The notes: generated by a model not told the origin, from the letters alone. A stretch of 64,000 nt of DNA from Bacteroidota bacterium (GCA_030147525.1 JASBVF010000028.1:52146-116145), one strand, 5' to 3'. Shown: positions 34,466-47,100, counted from the stretch's first letter. Numbers and translations are program-made.

Positions 34466-36625
34466 TTATCCTTTGATGTACTTCACAGCCGTATTCGTAT
34501 TGTAAAAGAAAAACGAATAAATGTCGGCTATTTCATCTATTACTTTCGATGTAGGCTTGCCAGCGCCATGGCCAGCGTCCGTTTCAATCCGGATCAACAC
34601 CGGATTTTCGCCGGCATGGGCCTGCTGTAACGTGGCCGCAAACTTGAACGAGTGCGCAGGTACCACCCTGTCGTCGTGATCGGCAGTAGTGACCATGGTG
34701 GCAGGGTACTCGACGCCGGGTTTCAGGTTGTGCAACGGCGAGTAGCCTTTCAGGTACTCGAACATTTCCTTGCTTTGCTCGCTGGAACCGTATTCCGGAA
34801 TCCAGCCTTTACCGACTGTGAATTTGTGGTAGCGCAGCATATCCATCACGCCCACAGCAGGCAACGCTACAGCGAAGAGGTCGGGCCGTTGTGTCATGCA
34901 GGCGCCAACGAGCAAACCACCGTTTGAACCACCCTGAATTCCCAACTTGTCCTTGTTTGTGTAGCCTTCGGCAATGAGGTACTCGCCGGCAGCGATGAAG
35001 TCGTCAAATACATTTTGTTTTTTCATCAGCATACCGCCCTGGTGCCATTCTTCGCCGTACTCTCCCCCACCCCGAAGGTTGGGCAATGCGAAAACGCCGC
35101 CGTTTTCCAGCAGCATAATTCTCGAAGTACTGAAAGAAGGCGTCAGGCTGATGTTGAAACCACCGTAAGCGTAAAGCCAGCAGGGGTTTTGGCCGTCCAT
35201 TTTGAGATCTTTTTTATGGACAACAAACATCGTGACAGGCGTACCGTCCTTGCTTTTGTAGGTCACCTGCTTCTCCACATAATCGGCCGGATTGAACTTC
35301 AGTTCTGTTTTTTGAAAAACAGAAGACTCGCCGGTATTCACATCATATTTAAATATGGTGGGCGGATACAGGAAGGAAGTGAAGGAATAAAACAAAGTTT
35401 TGTGCTCTTCCCTGCCGCCGGGCGCACCTGCGGAACCAACGCCGGGAAGTTTCAGCTCGGTTTTGCCTGTACCGTCGTAGTTCATCTGGTAAATGCGGTC
35501 GGTGGCTTTTTCCAGGTAGTTGGCGAAAAGTTTACCGCCACCGGTTGAGCAGCCTTGCAACAGGTTTTCCGTTTCAGGAATGATCTCTTTCCAGTTTTCT
35601 TTTGCAGGCTTGGTGATGTCAACTTCAATCAGACGGTAGTTGGGAGCGTCGATGTCAGTATGCACGAGGAACTTCGTGCCGATGTTGTGAACGACGTTGC
35701 TCTTGTTTTTGTACCCTTCGAACAGCGTTACAAAAGGGCCGTCTTTCTCCAGATCTTTGTACATCGTAGCGTAGCCGTCCGTTCCGGGCGCCTGACTCAG
35801 AATGTAGTAGCGGTCGTCTTCCGTCACACCGCCGAAATGGTAGTAGCCCGGGTTTTTTTCATCTTTAAAAATGAGTTTGTCCTGCGCTTGTGGCGTGCCG
35901 AGCTTGTGGTAATAAACCCAGTGATTCTGGTTGTTGCCGCTCAGTTCTGTGCCTTTGGCCGGCTCCGGATATCTTGAGTAGAAAAAGCCATCCTTCCACC
36001 AGCTTGCGCCGCTGAATTTCACCCACTTCAACTCATCGTCCAGTTTTTTAGCGGTGGCAACTTCGTAAACGTGAATCTGCTGCCAGTCAGAACCGGCATC
36101 CTGGCGGCTCACGGCTACATATTTATTATCGTCGGAAACACCGATGATACCGATGGCCGTGGTGCCTTCAGCGCTCATTTTGTTGGGATCGATGAATTCT
36201 TCCGGTGCGCCGTCGAGGCCCTTTTGGCGGTAGATGACCGACTGGTTTTGCAGCCCGTCATTTTTAGAAAAAAAGTAGTATTCACCCACCTGGAAAGGCG
36301 CTCCGTATTTCGGGTAGTTGAACAGCTCTTCGAACCGATCCCGAACGGCATTGCGGAACGGGATTTTACTCAAATAATCAAACGTGACTTTGTTCTGTGC
36401 CTTCACCCACTCGCCGGTATTCGCAGCGGTGTCGTTTTCCAGCCAACGGTAAGGGTCTGCTACTTCAGTGCCGAAATATTCATCTTTCACATCCTCCGTG
36501 GCGGTTTGCGGATAGGTGACTGGGATAGCCGGGTAATTCATGTTTTCGGTTGTGTTTTGATCTGCCTCATTCTTGCAGGCGTAAAAGCTCAATGCAACGA
36601 GTGCGGGTAACAATAATTTTTTCAT
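34466..36625 (-). CDS. Prolyl oligopeptidase-family lipoprotein (S9A)
   Basis: 719 residues. Lipobox ALSFYAC at the N-terminus, so lipid-anchored. N-terminal propeller (WLENDTAANTGEWVKAQN, FFSKNDGLQNQSVIYRQ, CSTGGGKLFANYL) followed by the alpha/beta hydrolase domain with nucleophile Ser in GIQGGSNGGLLVG (about 565), Asp in TADHDDRVVP (about 652) and His in DAGHGAGK (about 688). Cleaves short peptides after proline, from the periplasmic or surface side. Catalytic triad complete. Probably a single-gene transcript; a clear terminator follows. Confidence 0.95.
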   Translation of the reverse strand: MKKLLLPALVALSFYACKNEADQNTTENMNYPAIPVTYPQTATEDVKDEYFGTEVADPYRWLENDTAANTGEWVKAQNKVTFDYLSKIPFRNAVRDRFEELFNYPKYGAPFQVGEYYFFSKNDGLQNQSVIYRQKGLDGAPEEFIDPNKMSAEGTTAIGIIGVSDDNKYVAVSRQDAGSDWQQIHVYEVATAKKLDDELKWVKFSGASWWKDGFFYSRYPEPAKGTELSGNNQNHWVYYHKLGTPQAQDKLIFKDEKNPGYYHFGGVTEDDRYYILSQAPGTDGYATMYKDLEKDGPFVTLFEGYKNKSNVVHNIGTKFLVHTDIDAPNYRLIEVDITKPAKENWKEIIPETENLLQGCSTGGGKLFANYLEKATDRIYQMNYDGTGKTELKLPGVGSAGAPGGREEHKTLFYSFTSFLYPPTIFKYDVNTGESSVFQKTELKFNPADYVEKQVTYKSKDGTPVTMFVVHKKDLKMDGQNPCWLYAYGGFNISLTPSFSTSRIMLLENGGVFALPNLRGGGEYGEEWHQGGMLMKKQNVFDDFIAAGEYLIAEGYTNKDKLGIQGGSNGGLLVGACMTQRPDLFAVALPAVGVMDMLRYHKFTVGKGWIPEYGSSEQSKEMFEYLKGYSPLHNLKPGVEYPATMVTTADHDDRVVPAHSFKFAATLQQAHAGENPVLIRIETDAGHGAGKPTSKVIDEIADIYSFFFYNTNTAVKYIKG

Positions 36626-36720
36626 TTTGTTAGGTGAATTAGTTTTAAAATTTGTCTTTTAGCTCTTGTTTTCCTGGTAGTTCTCGGTTTGATAAACATC
36701 AAAAGTTTGCTCATTTTATT

Positions 36721-38295
36721 TCACATTTTGCCCGTCAACGGGACCCTTTTTTCTTTCACCATGCCTGGCAACATTTTGCTGACACTGTTCAAAAACGTAA
36801 CCTCCACGGAGTCACCCTCAAACCGGCAGGTAATCGTATCGTGGTGGGCCGTTTCATAAAACTGCACCAGAAAGATCAGCGTTTTATCGTCCTCCCAGCC
36901 TGCGCTGGCCATCACTTTTGACACCGTCAGTTTATCGTACGGAATCGGGAACAAGTCGGGCGGCGTGCCGGGCATCCGGGTTTCTCCTTTGCGAAATTCA
37001 TTGATTCCGGCGTCGATGCTAAACTCGCCCAGATGACTTTTCATGCTGAGTAAAATGGCGCTTGACGTAACATCAAAACGTACCCATTCCACCCCGTTTT
37101 CATTTTCATCGACGGTAAATGTTTTTCCTGAAATAGTTTGCGACAGCGCTGACTGGCGTTGCCGTTTTGGTGGAACGATGGCCAGGTTTCGAAGTTTCAT
37201 TTGCAGGGCAAGTTCGTTTCTGGCGTTGGGCGGCAGGGGCTGATCCTGCATGGCTGGCAGGAGATGCTCCCAAACGAGGTCAAGTTCGCCCTGCATATCC
37301 GGCGTTTCGCTGTGGATGGCCAACACTGCATTTTGTTCAGGCATTACGAGGGTGTACTGACCAAAGGCGCCATCCCCCCGGTACGAATTGTGACGGCTGC
37401 GCCAAAACTGGTAGCAGTAGCCCTGGGCCCAATCACTGATTTCAGCATCTTCTGGTCTTCCATTCTGTATTTTGAAAGTGGTAGCTTCCTCCACCCAGCC
37501 TGCCGGCAGGATTTGGAACCCTTCCCATTTTCCGTTTTGCAGGTAAAGCTGGCCAAACTTTGCGAGGTCTTCCGTTTTTAAACGCAGGCCCCAGCCGCCG
37601 GTGTTGATGCCCTTCGGGCAAACATCCCAGGTGGCGCCTTCGATACCCAACGGTTTGAACAACCTCGGCGTTAGCCACTCAAGCGCTGTTTTCCCGGTTG
37701 TTTTCTCTAAAATGGCCGACTGCATGTAGGTTGCTCCGCTGTTGTACAAAAACTCGCTGCCGGGAGCTTTTTCAACCGGGAAAGACAGAAATTTTTCAAC
37801 CCAGTTCTCCGCCTGTACCATTTCCCAGGTGGTGTCGGTGGCATGGCCGACCGACATGGTCAGCAGGTGTTTCACCGTCATGGCTGCGAGGTTTTCACTC
37901 ACCGATTCCGGCAGCTCGTCAGGGAAAAACGAAACGACTTTATCATCTACTTTCAGATGCCCTTCCGCCACTGCAAATCCAAGGGCAGTGGAGGTAAAAC
38001 TTTTACTCATGGAATACAGCGAGTGGTTCAGGTCGGGCCGGTACGGCGACCACCAGCCCTGTGAAATGATATGCCCGTTGCGGAGCAAAACAAATCCGTG
38101 AAACTCATGCTTGCTGTTTTCGAGCGCCTGAAGAAAATTCAGAATGGCCAGCGAGGATACTCCCTGTGCTTCGGGAGAACTTTTGGGCAGTGTTTGCTGA
38201 AAATTAAATGATCCGGGAGGAAAAAGAGGCAGCAATCCGGCGCCTGCGGTGGCGATTCCTGCGTTGCGCAAAAAGATACGACGAGTGATGGACAT
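36721..38295 (-). CDS. Serine hydrolase, beta-lactamase/esterase class C family
   Basis: 524 residues. N-terminus TRRIFLRNAGIATAGAG fits a twin-arginine-type signal (RR followed by F/L), so the folded enzyme may be exported. Catalytic motifs: SMSK (S95-K98), YNSG (Tyr near 185) and an HxG-like element near 320. The C-terminal 140 residues are an extra beta domain (FTVDENENGVEWVRFDV) of a type found after class C-like hydrolases. The family includes esterases, D-aminopeptidases and PBP-like enzymes; no evidence for resistance function. Divergent from the barrel protein gene. Confidence 0.85.
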   Translation of the reverse strand: MSITRRIFLRNAGIATAGAGLLPLFPPGSFNFQQTLPKSSPEAQGVSSLAILNFLQALENSKHEFHGFVLLRNGHIISQGWWSPYRPDLNHSLYSMSKSFTSTALGFAVAEGHLKVDDKVVSFFPDELPESVSENLAAMTVKHLLTMSVGHATDTTWEMVQAENWVEKFLSFPVEKAPGSEFLYNSGATYMQSAILEKTTGKTALEWLTPRLFKPLGIEGATWDVCPKGINTGGWGLRLKTEDLAKFGQLYLQNGKWEGFQILPAGWVEEATTFKIQNGRPEDAEISDWAQGYCYQFWRSRHNSYRGDGAFGQYTLVMPEQNAVLAIHSETPDMQGELDLVWEHLLPAMQDQPLPPNARNELALQMKLRNLAIVPPKRQRQSALSQTISGKTFTVDENENGVEWVRFDVTSSAILLSMKSHLGEFSIDAGINEFRKGETRMPGTPPDLFPIPYDKLTVSKVMASAGWEDDKTLIFLVQFYETAHHDTITCRFEGDSVEVTFLNSVSKMLPGMVKEKRVPLTGKM

Positions 38296-38643
38296 AGCGG
38301 TTCAGGTATTTTTGAATCGGGCCGGAAGGTAGATATTTACTGACAAGCCAAAAACTCATCGCTGTAAATTTTATGGCGGCGGTGAGCAAAATTCTGATTT
38401 TGAAGAGCAAAATTTCACCCGGAATCGATGGCTGCTCCATCTGGTTTCATATCCACCTATTGCCGGCAATTTTTCAATAAAAAAAACTCCGGCTTAGTTC
38501 TTGCACAAAATTTGCTGTTAAAAAAGTAAGCGACCGAGTTAACCTTCCCCCCTTTGTTATCCAATCCCCCGCTTCCATTTACAAAATGCTGTAAATCATG
38601 GACATGCCTTCCGCATGCTTTTGATTTTAAAAAAATTTGAAGA
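38296..38643. other. Divergent intergenic region
   Basis: Between the serine hydrolase and the outer-membrane barrel gene. AT-rich, no ORF above chance; no strong promoter match is seen on either strand. Confidence 0.4.
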
Positions 38644-39312
38644 ATGAAGACTTTCCCATGGCTGGTAAAAACACTCTTGCTCATTGCAATCCCATGCATG
38701 TTGTCCTCCCAAAGCTACTGGGAGGGATCGCTGTCTTACGGTGTTTCAAGCTACTACGGCGACATGAGCCGTGAGTTTTTAAACTCGAACGACATCAATC
38801 CTGCGGTACAATTGGGCCTCAGCCGGTATTTTGACAACAGTCATTCCGTTCGCCTCAATTTTTTGGTTGGAAACATCAGCGGTGACGACCGGTATGATGA
38901 AGCGTTGGCAAACCGGGGGAATTCTTTTCGGGCTACTGTTTTCGAGGCTTCCGTCATTGGCCAGTACGACCTGATCGGTGAACAGCGCTTTAGTCGAAGG
39001 GTTGGCTTCAAACGCACTTTCACGCCTTACTTTTTTGTGGGCGGAGGCGTGATTTTCGCCGAACCAAAGGTAACCTACGGCAACCCGAACAACGAAGACG
39101 CAGCCATCGACTATCCGATTGTTCACATTTTTGCACCGGTAGGTGGCGGATTGAAATACGACATGAGCCTGAAAATGTATCTTGGCGTGCAAGCCGGTAT
39201 CAGATTTACCATTTCCGATTATCTGGATGGCGTACAGGCTTCCGGCAACGCCTACAACAACGACGGATATATTTTCGCCGGACTGACGGTTGGCTACCGT
39301 TTTATTGACTGA
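38644..39312 (+). CDS. Outer-membrane beta-barrel protein, DUF6089-like
   Basis: 222 residues. Signal peptide (LVKTLLLIAIPCMLSSQ) then alternating strands: GSLSYGVSSYYGDMS, NPAVQLGLSRYFDNSHSVRL, TPYFFVGGGVIFAEPKV, VGGGLKYDMSLKMYLGVQAG, and a terminal strand ending GLTVGYRFID. The YYGD motif after the signal peptide and the eight-strand size match the DUF6089 family, thought to sit in the outer membrane of Bacteroidota. Often near ISPre or bamA-type genes, but not here. Confidence 0.8.
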   Translation: MKTFPWLVKTLLLIAIPCMLSSQSYWEGSLSYGVSSYYGDMSREFLNSNDINPAVQLGLSRYFDNSHSVRLNFLVGNISGDDRYDEALANRGNSFRATVFEASVIGQYDLIGEQRFSRRVGFKRTFTPYFFVGGGVIFAEPKVTYGNPNNEDAAIDYPIVHIFAPVGGGLKYDMSLKMYLGVQAGIRFTISDYLDGVQASGNAYNNDGYIFAGLTVGYRFID

Positions 39313-39741
39313 TGACTGACGGTTGTAAAATTGTAAACCTCTGGCTTTCAAGTTTTTAATTTTTGTTTTTATTAAAAACTTTACCTGTCCCCGGCCAAAC
39401 TTTGCCTGAAAAACTTCGAGTAGTCACACCCTGACCACAAGCTAAAAATGACTCCATGCAGTTTCATGGTGGCTGAGAATTGGCTGCCTGATATCATTCA
39501 TTAGGCCTAAATTCCGGTACAAATCGTAGATTCGTGAAAATCTAATCTGAACTTTCTCCCCCTTCTCTCCAAAGGTTTGCCTTACTTGTTTTATCTTTGC
39601 GGCCGTCAGGAAACGCCAAGATTATCTGCTTAAACTTAACTCAGTGGCAAAAAACTTTGTAATACATACCTTCTCAATACTTGCCCAAACTGGCTATCTC
39701 CCGACCCATCTATTTTTCCAAACACAAAAGAATTCAGACTT
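39313..39741. other. Upstream region of carA
   Basis: AT-rich, without ORFs. Holds a TATCTTTG box (39592-39599) about 143 bases before carA; the leader between is long for a plain promoter and could carry regulation, but no known riboswitch pattern is recognised. Confidence 0.45.
39592..39599 (+). promoter_or_regulatory. Candidate -7 box for carA
   Basis: TATCTTTG matches TAnnTTTG and is followed by GCGGCC at the likely start region. No -33 match at N19-21. Confidence 0.45.
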
Positions 39742-40863
39742 ATGCAACAAGTTCCAGCAGTACTTTTACTTCAAGACGGCACAGCATTCTACGGTAAATC
39801 CGCTGGTAAAATAGGCACAACCACCGGTGAATTGTGCTTCAACACCGGCATGACCGGTTACCAGGAAATCTTCACCGATCCTTCGTACTATCGTCAGATT
39901 ATGGTGACGACCAATGCTCACATTGGAAATTACGGAACAAGAATCACCGAAACGGAGTCTGCAAATATTAAAATTTCAGGTCTCGTTTGTAAAAATTACA
40001 CCTGGCAATACAGCCGGATACTGGCAACCGAGTCCATTCAGGAATATTTTGAAGGTGAAAACCTCGTCAGCATCTCCGACGTGGACACCCGTGCTATCGT
40101 TCGCCACATTCGTCACAAAGGCGCAATGAATGCCATCATTTCATCTGAAACCCTCGACCTCGACGTTCTGAAAAGAGAACTCGATAAAGTGCCCAGCATG
40201 CACGGCCTTGAACTGGCCAGCGAAGTCAGTACAGAAAAAACCTACATGATGGGCAACTCTGATGCCCGTTTCAGAGTAGCAGTGCTCGACCTTGGCGTTA
40301 AAAGAAACATCCTGAACTGCCTGGTGGAAAGAGGCTGTTACCTTCAGATTTACCCGGCTAAAACGCCATTTTCCGAAATGAAAAAATGGAACCCTGACGG
40401 ATATTTCATCTCCAACGGCCCTGGCGATCCTGCGCCAATGGACTATGCCGTGGAAACGACGAAGGCGATTCTCGATGAGAACAAACCACTGTTCGGCATC
40501 TGCCTTGGCCATCAAATCCTTGCGCAGGCAATGGGCATTTCTACCTATAAAATGCACAACGGCCACCGTGGAATTAACCACCCGGTCAAGAACCTGATAA
40601 CCGGTAAAAGTGAAATTACCAGCCAGAATCACGGCTTTGGGGTTTTGAAAGAAGATGTTGAAAAAAATAAAGACAAAGTTGAAGTCACTCACGTGAACCT
40701 CAACGACGGTTCAATTGAAGGCATCCGTGTAAAACAAAAGCGGGCTTTCTCCGTGCAGTATCACCCGGAAGCTTCGCCCGGTCCGCATGATGCAAGATAT
40801 CTTTTTGATGATTTCACGGAAATGATCGCTGAAGCGAAAAAAGAGTCAGCCGTACCGGCTTAG
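39742..40863 (+). CDS. carA: Carbamoyl-phosphate synthase small subunit
   Basis: 373 residues. N-terminal domain with FYGKSAGKIG...GELCFNTGMTGYQEI; C-terminal glutamine amidotransferase with nucleophile Cys in GICLGHQ (about 254) and catalytic His-Glu in QYHPEASPG. It releases ammonia from glutamine for carbamoyl phosphate in pyrimidine and arginine synthesis. The large subunit carB is not adjacent; enolase follows after 123 bases. Confidence 0.97.
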   Translation: MQQVPAVLLLQDGTAFYGKSAGKIGTTTGELCFNTGMTGYQEIFTDPSYYRQIMVTTNAHIGNYGTRITETESANIKISGLVCKNYTWQYSRILATESIQEYFEGENLVSISDVDTRAIVRHIRHKGAMNAIISSETLDLDVLKRELDKVPSMHGLELASEVSTEKTYMMGNSDARFRVAVLDLGVKRNILNCLVERGCYLQIYPAKTPFSEMKKWNPDGYFISNGPGDPAPMDYAVETTKAILDENKPLFGICLGHQILAQAMGISTYKMHNGHRGINHPVKNLITGKSEITSQNHGFGVLKEDVEKNKDKVEVTHVNLNDGSIEGIRVKQKRAFSVQYHPEASPGPHDARYLFDDFTEMIAEAKKESAVPA

Positions 40864-40941
40864 TAATTTTTGAAAATAATTCATCAACCAACTGTTTTTT
40901 GAAGGTGGCTAAATGTTTTGCAGATAACCCGCAACAAATAG

Positions 40942-42273
<1,332 letters not shown>

Positions 42274-42287
42274 TATTAACGGTTTCC

Positions 42288-42315
42288 AAACTGCCGGAAT
42301 GTCCGGCAGTTTTAA
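42288..42315 (+). terminator. Hairpin between eno and FtsB-like gene
   Basis: AAACTGCCGGA (42288-42298) pairs perfectly with TCCGGCAGTTT (42302-42312), loop ATG, then TTA. It may terminate eno or only reduce readthrough to the next gene. Confidence 0.6.
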
Positions 42316-42332
42316 CCTTAAAACTTTCTGTC

Positions 42333-42650
42333 ATGTCTATGCATCAACCGAATCCGTTCAAGCTCATGATGAGGAAATTACCACCTCCTTTAAGGAACAA
42401 GTATTTCCTGGTGCTGATCATCTTTGCCATTCTGCTCATCTTCGTGGATAAACACGACCTTTGGACACAGTGGCAATTGAGGAGTTCTGTTAAGCGGCTG
42501 GAGCATGACAAAGTGTTTTACGAAGAAAAAATTCAGGAAGCCAAACAGGATCAGCAAAATGTGGAAGAAAACAAGGAGCAGTTTGCCCGTGAAAAATACC
42601 ACATGCACAAGAAAGACGAAGACGTATTTATTATACAAGACGAAGAATAG
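42333..42650 (+). CDS. FtsB/DivIC-family septum formation protein
   Basis: 105 residues. One N-proximal transmembrane helix (YFLVLIIFAILLIFVD) and a coiled-coil periplasmic part (SSVKRLEHDKVFYEEKIQEAKQDQQNVEENKEQFAREKYHM split across about 45-95), ending in DEDVFIIQD. FtsB/DivIC proteins bridge FtsL and FtsQ in the divisome. Lying directly after eno is the usual Bacteroidota arrangement, which supports the call. Confidence 0.87.
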   Translation: MSMHQPNPFKLMMRKLPPPLRNKYFLVLIIFAILLIFVDKHDLWTQWQLRSSVKRLEHDKVFYEEKIQEAKQDQQNVEENKEQFAREKYHMHKKDEDVFIIQDEE

Positions 42651-42733
42651 CGGCTGAAGGTTGATTATTTATTGTCAGAACCAACGTTCTCAAAAAATAA
42701 TTAACCGTCAACGCTAAATACAAATACCACAAA

Positions 42734-43621
42734 ATGTCAGTATTAGTTAATAAAAACTCAAAAGTCATAGTCCAGGGTTTCACTGGAAAAGAAGGCACCT
42801 TTCACGCCAGCCAAATGATCGAATACGGAACCAACGTGGTTGGAGGCGTAACACCTGGCAAAGGTGGACAGACTCACCTCGACCTGCCTGTTTTCAACAC
42901 AGTTGACGATGCTGTGAAGAAAGCAGGAGCAAATGTTTCCGTCATTTTCGTTCCGCCGGCTTTCGCTCCGGATGCGATCATGGAAGCTGCCGAAGCCGGT
43001 ATCGGAGTAATCATCTGCATCACGGAAGGTATTCCGGTGCAGGACATGGTAAAGGTGAAAGCCTACCTCGAAGACAAACCTGAGTGCCGCCTCATCGGCC
43101 CTAACTGTCCGGGCGTCATTACCCCGGGTGAAGCAAAATGCGGCATCATGCCCGGTTTCATTCACAACCCTGGCCGCATTGGCATCGTCAGCCGCTCTGG
43201 CACATTGACCTACGAAGCAGTTGACCAGGTAACCAAAGCAGGCATGGGCCAATCCACCTGCATCGGTATCGGTGGCGACCCCATCGTTGGCACTACCACC
43301 AAAGAAGCCGTTGAACTGTTGATGAATGATCCTGATACGGACGGCATCATTATGATTGGTGAAATTGGCGGTGGCATGGAAGCCGAAGCTGCTCACTACA
43401 TTAAAAATCATGGAACGAAGCCAGTGGTCGGCTTTATCGCCGGACAAACTGCGCCAAAGGGCCGAAAGATGGGCCACGCCGGCGCCATCATCGGTGGAGC
43501 CGATGACACTGCCGAGGCAAAAATGAAAATCATGGCCGAGTGCGGAATCCACGTCGTAAAATCGCCTGCGACCATCGGCGAAACGATGAGAAAAGTACTC
43601 CAGGGGGAAATGGTAGCTTAA
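42734..43621 (+). CDS. sucD: Succinyl-CoA synthetase alpha subunit
   Basis: 295 residues. CoA-binding Rossmann part ([35 protein letters not shown]), [26 protein letters not shown], phosphohistidine region [21 protein letters not shown]. Forms the alpha half of the enzyme converting succinyl-CoA to succinate with GTP/ATP synthesis. sucC is not adjacent. A very strong terminator follows. Confidence 0.98.
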   Translation: MSVLVNKNSKVIVQGFTGKEGTFHASQMIEYGTNVVGGVTPGKGGQTHLDLPVFNTVDDAVKKAGANVSVIFVPPAFAPDAIMEAAEAGIGVIICITEGIPVQDMVKVKAYLEDKPECRLIGPNCPGVITPGEAKCGIMPGFIHNPGRIGIVSRSGTLTYEAVDQVTKAGMGQSTCIGIGGDPIVGTTTKEAVELLMNDPDTDGIIMIGEIGGGMEAEAAHYIKNHGTKPVVGFIAGQTAPKGRKMGHAGAIIGGADDTAEAKMKIMAECGIHVVKSPATIGETMRKVLQGEMVA

Positions 43622-43639
43622 TATTTTCCTCTCAAACTT

Positions 43640-43677
43640 AAAAAGCCTGCCTTTTCTTTCGAAGGGCAGGCTTTTTT
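43640..43677 (+). terminator. Strong terminator after sucD
   Basis: AAAAAGCCTGCC (43640-43651) pairs with GGCAGGCTTTTT (43665-43676) and a T-tract follows. Symmetrical A/T-tracts make it usable in both directions. Confidence 0.85.
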
Positions 43678-43884
43678 ATTTGCACCAAACTAACTGATTA
43701 ACAGCCATTTAGAAAGATACATATTTAAAAAATTATTAATTACCCTAAAATGGGTAGTCCATTTTTCAATAACAGGCAACGTTTTTGTCTAATACGTTTC
43801 ATAATACAGAAAAACAGAATATTACACAACAACAAAAAGATAAACTATAGATAATCCGAATTAACAGGAGCACTTAAGCATACT

Positions 43885-43965
43885 ATGAGAAAACTACTTC
43901 TTCTGTGCTCCTTCTTTTTCTCCTCCTTCATTTCCACAAAGTCTCAAGAAAAGAAAGGTTGGTAA
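43885..43965 (+). pseudogene. 26-codon ORF with signal-peptide-like sequence (truncated gene or micro-peptide)
   Basis: ATG 43885 encodes MRKLLLLCSFFFSS followed by FISTKSQEKKGW and TAA at 43963-43965: basic start, hydrophobic core, polar end. It looks like an intact export signal with nothing left to export. A short repeat (GCTGATT) follows the stop, so it may be the remnant of a deleted secreted protein gene. A real 26-residue peptide is the alternative. Confidence 0.35.
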
Positions 43966-44120
43966 TTGCTGATTGCTGATTGTATCCGGCTGATTGTCGC
44001 AGGCTCAATGCTTGCTTTGCAGTCTAACCGTCATACAACATCAATCGGCAAGTACCAACCCTCACTACGCCGCTTCCTACTTCCTTACATACTCCAATTC
44101 TTTAACTAAATTCGATTCCC

Positions 44121-47100
44121 ATGTTGAATCCGGTAACTACTCCGGCATTCAGGAGGCAGCTGTTTGCAATTTTTATTACCTCCTGCGCCATTATTTCAAT
44201 TTCGAACGCCCAGCCAGCTCCGGTAATCTCCGGCGACACAGTCGTTTGTCCGGGAGCGGAACACTTTTACGCCACGCCCTTCACGGCAGGCAATACCTAC
44301 AATTGGGTTGTCTCAGCGGGCGGCACCATCACGCAAGGTTCCAATAATTTCATTGGGGTAAAATGGACCGGCCCTGAGAATAGCACCCAGACCGTCAGCG
44401 TGACGGAAACGGACCCATCCGGTGCTACAGGCAGTGCTCAGAAGACCGTTTTGATCAAAAAAACACTCCTGACGTGCAACAACATTGTTCACATCTCCAT
44501 CGATCAAAGCGGTACGGTTTTGATAAAACCCGAAATGTTGCTCAGCGGCAACTATAATTCCTACCATGGATTTTCGGTTTCCATCACCACTCCTCCCAAC
44601 AATCAGATTGGCAACCTGCTCAACTGCAGCCACATCGGAATGACACTGACAGGGCAGGTGAAAGAAAATTGCACCGGCAACAAATGTTGGTCGACTATCA
44701 AGCTGGAAGACAAAAAAGCACCGCTTTTCACTTGTCCATCCACCCCGGTTGAAATTCCCTGCGATACCGATCTGGACAATTACCCGCATCCTCCGGTCGT
44801 GGACAATTGCGACATAGACCCAACCATCAACCTGGTGGGTATGCAAATTGATAACAGCAACATCTGCAACGGCGTAACCATCACAAAGGAATGGGTCGCC
44901 GTGGATGACTACGGAAATACCTCAACCTGCATTCAGCAGTTATTCATCGACGATGCTGCCGAAGTGGACTTCCCGGACGACCGCTTCTGGTCCTGCTCGG
45001 ATTACTACGCTAACCCTCATATCACCAATGCGGCTGTTTTCACCGGCAACCTCGCCACAACAGGCTCCGGCATTCCGCTCGGCGCCTCCGGGCCCTACTG
45101 TCAGGCGAGTTACGTGTCCCATGACGATACGCTGTCCGGTTGTGGAAACACCTTCAAAATCATCCGCACCTGGACCGTTATCAACTGGTGTACCGGCGAG
45201 GTGATCGTGGAAGACAGCAATGGCAATGACAATGAGCAGATCATTAAAATTATTGACGAGAAAAAACCGACGATTTCTGTTCCGGCGATTACGCTAAGCG
45301 CCAATATTACCGGAAGCCTTCCTATTTTCTGTGCCTCAACTGGTTTACTCCCTGCACCAACCATTGCGGATGAATGCGGCGGAGTAACCGTGAGGATTTT
45401 TACCTCCGTCGGTGAAGCCGTTTATGTGAACGGTGTGGACGGCAAACAGGGCGGGCATGTGCCGCTGCCGGGTTTGAAAATCGGCAACCACCCGATCCTG
45501 TACCGGGTTACGGACGATTGCGGCAACGAAACCGAACTGACCGTGACCGCTGTTGTCGCAGACATAACGCCGCCTGCCGCCATTTGCGATGAATACACCT
45601 CCGTCAACCTCAACGTGTTCGGCTATGCGGAAGTGTTTGCTCAGACATTCGACGACGGAAGCCATGACAATTGCTGCATCGATAAAATGCTGGTGAAACG
45701 AATGGGGCAGCCTGACATTGCCTTCGCTCCATCCATGGATTTTAACTGCCAGGATGACTCCGTGCTGGTGGTTTTCAGGGTGATTGACTGCTTTGGAAAT
45801 CACAATGACTGCATGGTCACTGCCATTGTGAAAGATAAAATTGCGCCGACCTGCATTGCGCCTCCGCAGAAAATTATCAATTGCACCGACATCCCCGGCG
45901 ATGTCACGCAGTCCTGGCTGAATGGCTTCGGATATCCTTCCGTGACGGACAATTGCGACGCAACCGTGATCGAGCTACCATGGGCAGAAAACATCAACGC
46001 CTGCGGCGAAGGTCACATCATCCGGTTTTTCATCGCTGCTGATAGCTCAGGCAACGTTTCAGGCACCTGCGAGCAGCATATTTATGTAATTCCAAAGTCC
46101 GACTGGCTGATTGAGTTTCCGGCTAATTGGTACGGTGACTGCGGCGACACGATCAATGCGCCTACCATCAAGATTTCCAACTTCGGCTGTGATATGTTTG
46201 CGGTGAGCCATCAAGATCAATACTTTGCCCTCGGCGTGGATAGTGCCTGTTTTAAAATAGTGCGTACCTGGAAGGTCATTAACTGGTGTTTTAACGACCC
46301 ATACGCCCCACCCATCAAAATACCCACCAACCAGCAGGGGGTTACCATTGATGAAACTACTCACAACAATTTCGGGCAGTACGAATACCAGCAGCACCTG
46401 ATTATTCATGATGAAACACCGCCGACGCTGTCCTATCCGTTTGCCAATGAATTTTGCACCCTCGACTCAGATTGCGCAAGCGGGGAAGTGTTCGTGCCGA
46501 TACAAATCGACGGGGAGTGTTCGAATGCTTTCGAAATTGTGTACCACCTAGACCTGTTCAACAACGGCTCCTACGATCAGAGCGGAACCGGTTTCCTCGA
46601 AGGCACCGTGCCCATCGGCAAGCACCGGATATTTTACCTCATCCAGGATGGATGCAGCAACGAGTCTAAAATTGAAGTCATATTCACTTTGAAGGATTGC
46701 AAAAAGCCGACACCCGTGTGCGAAAATGGCCTGATTGTCGAGATTATGCAAACCGGTATGATCTCGGTCTGTGCCAAATCCTTCAACTACGGCAGCTACG
46801 ACAACTGCCCCGGACCACTGACATTTTCCTTCTCTGCTGACACAAGCGACTCCTGCCGGACTTACGTCTGCACGGATACCTATTTCCAGCTGCCCATCAA
46901 CATGTGGGTGACGGACGCAGCCGGCAACCAGGACTACTGCAGCACCTTCCTGACCATTCAGGACAACATGTTCTCCTGCGACACCGGTATTCCGATCAGC
47001 GGACAGCTGACCACGCCCATGCAAGACCCGCTGCAGGGAGCTACCGTTCAGCTGAACAGCGCAGGCATGACGCCGGCGGATTTCACCACCGGTCAGAATG

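Larger units (their letters stand above)
43622..44120. other. Region between sucD and the giant T9SS protein
   Basis: After the sucD terminator it is AT-rich, with the tiny secretory ORF at 43885-43965 followed by TTGCTGATTGCTGATTG repeats (43970-43996). Confidence 0.5.
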
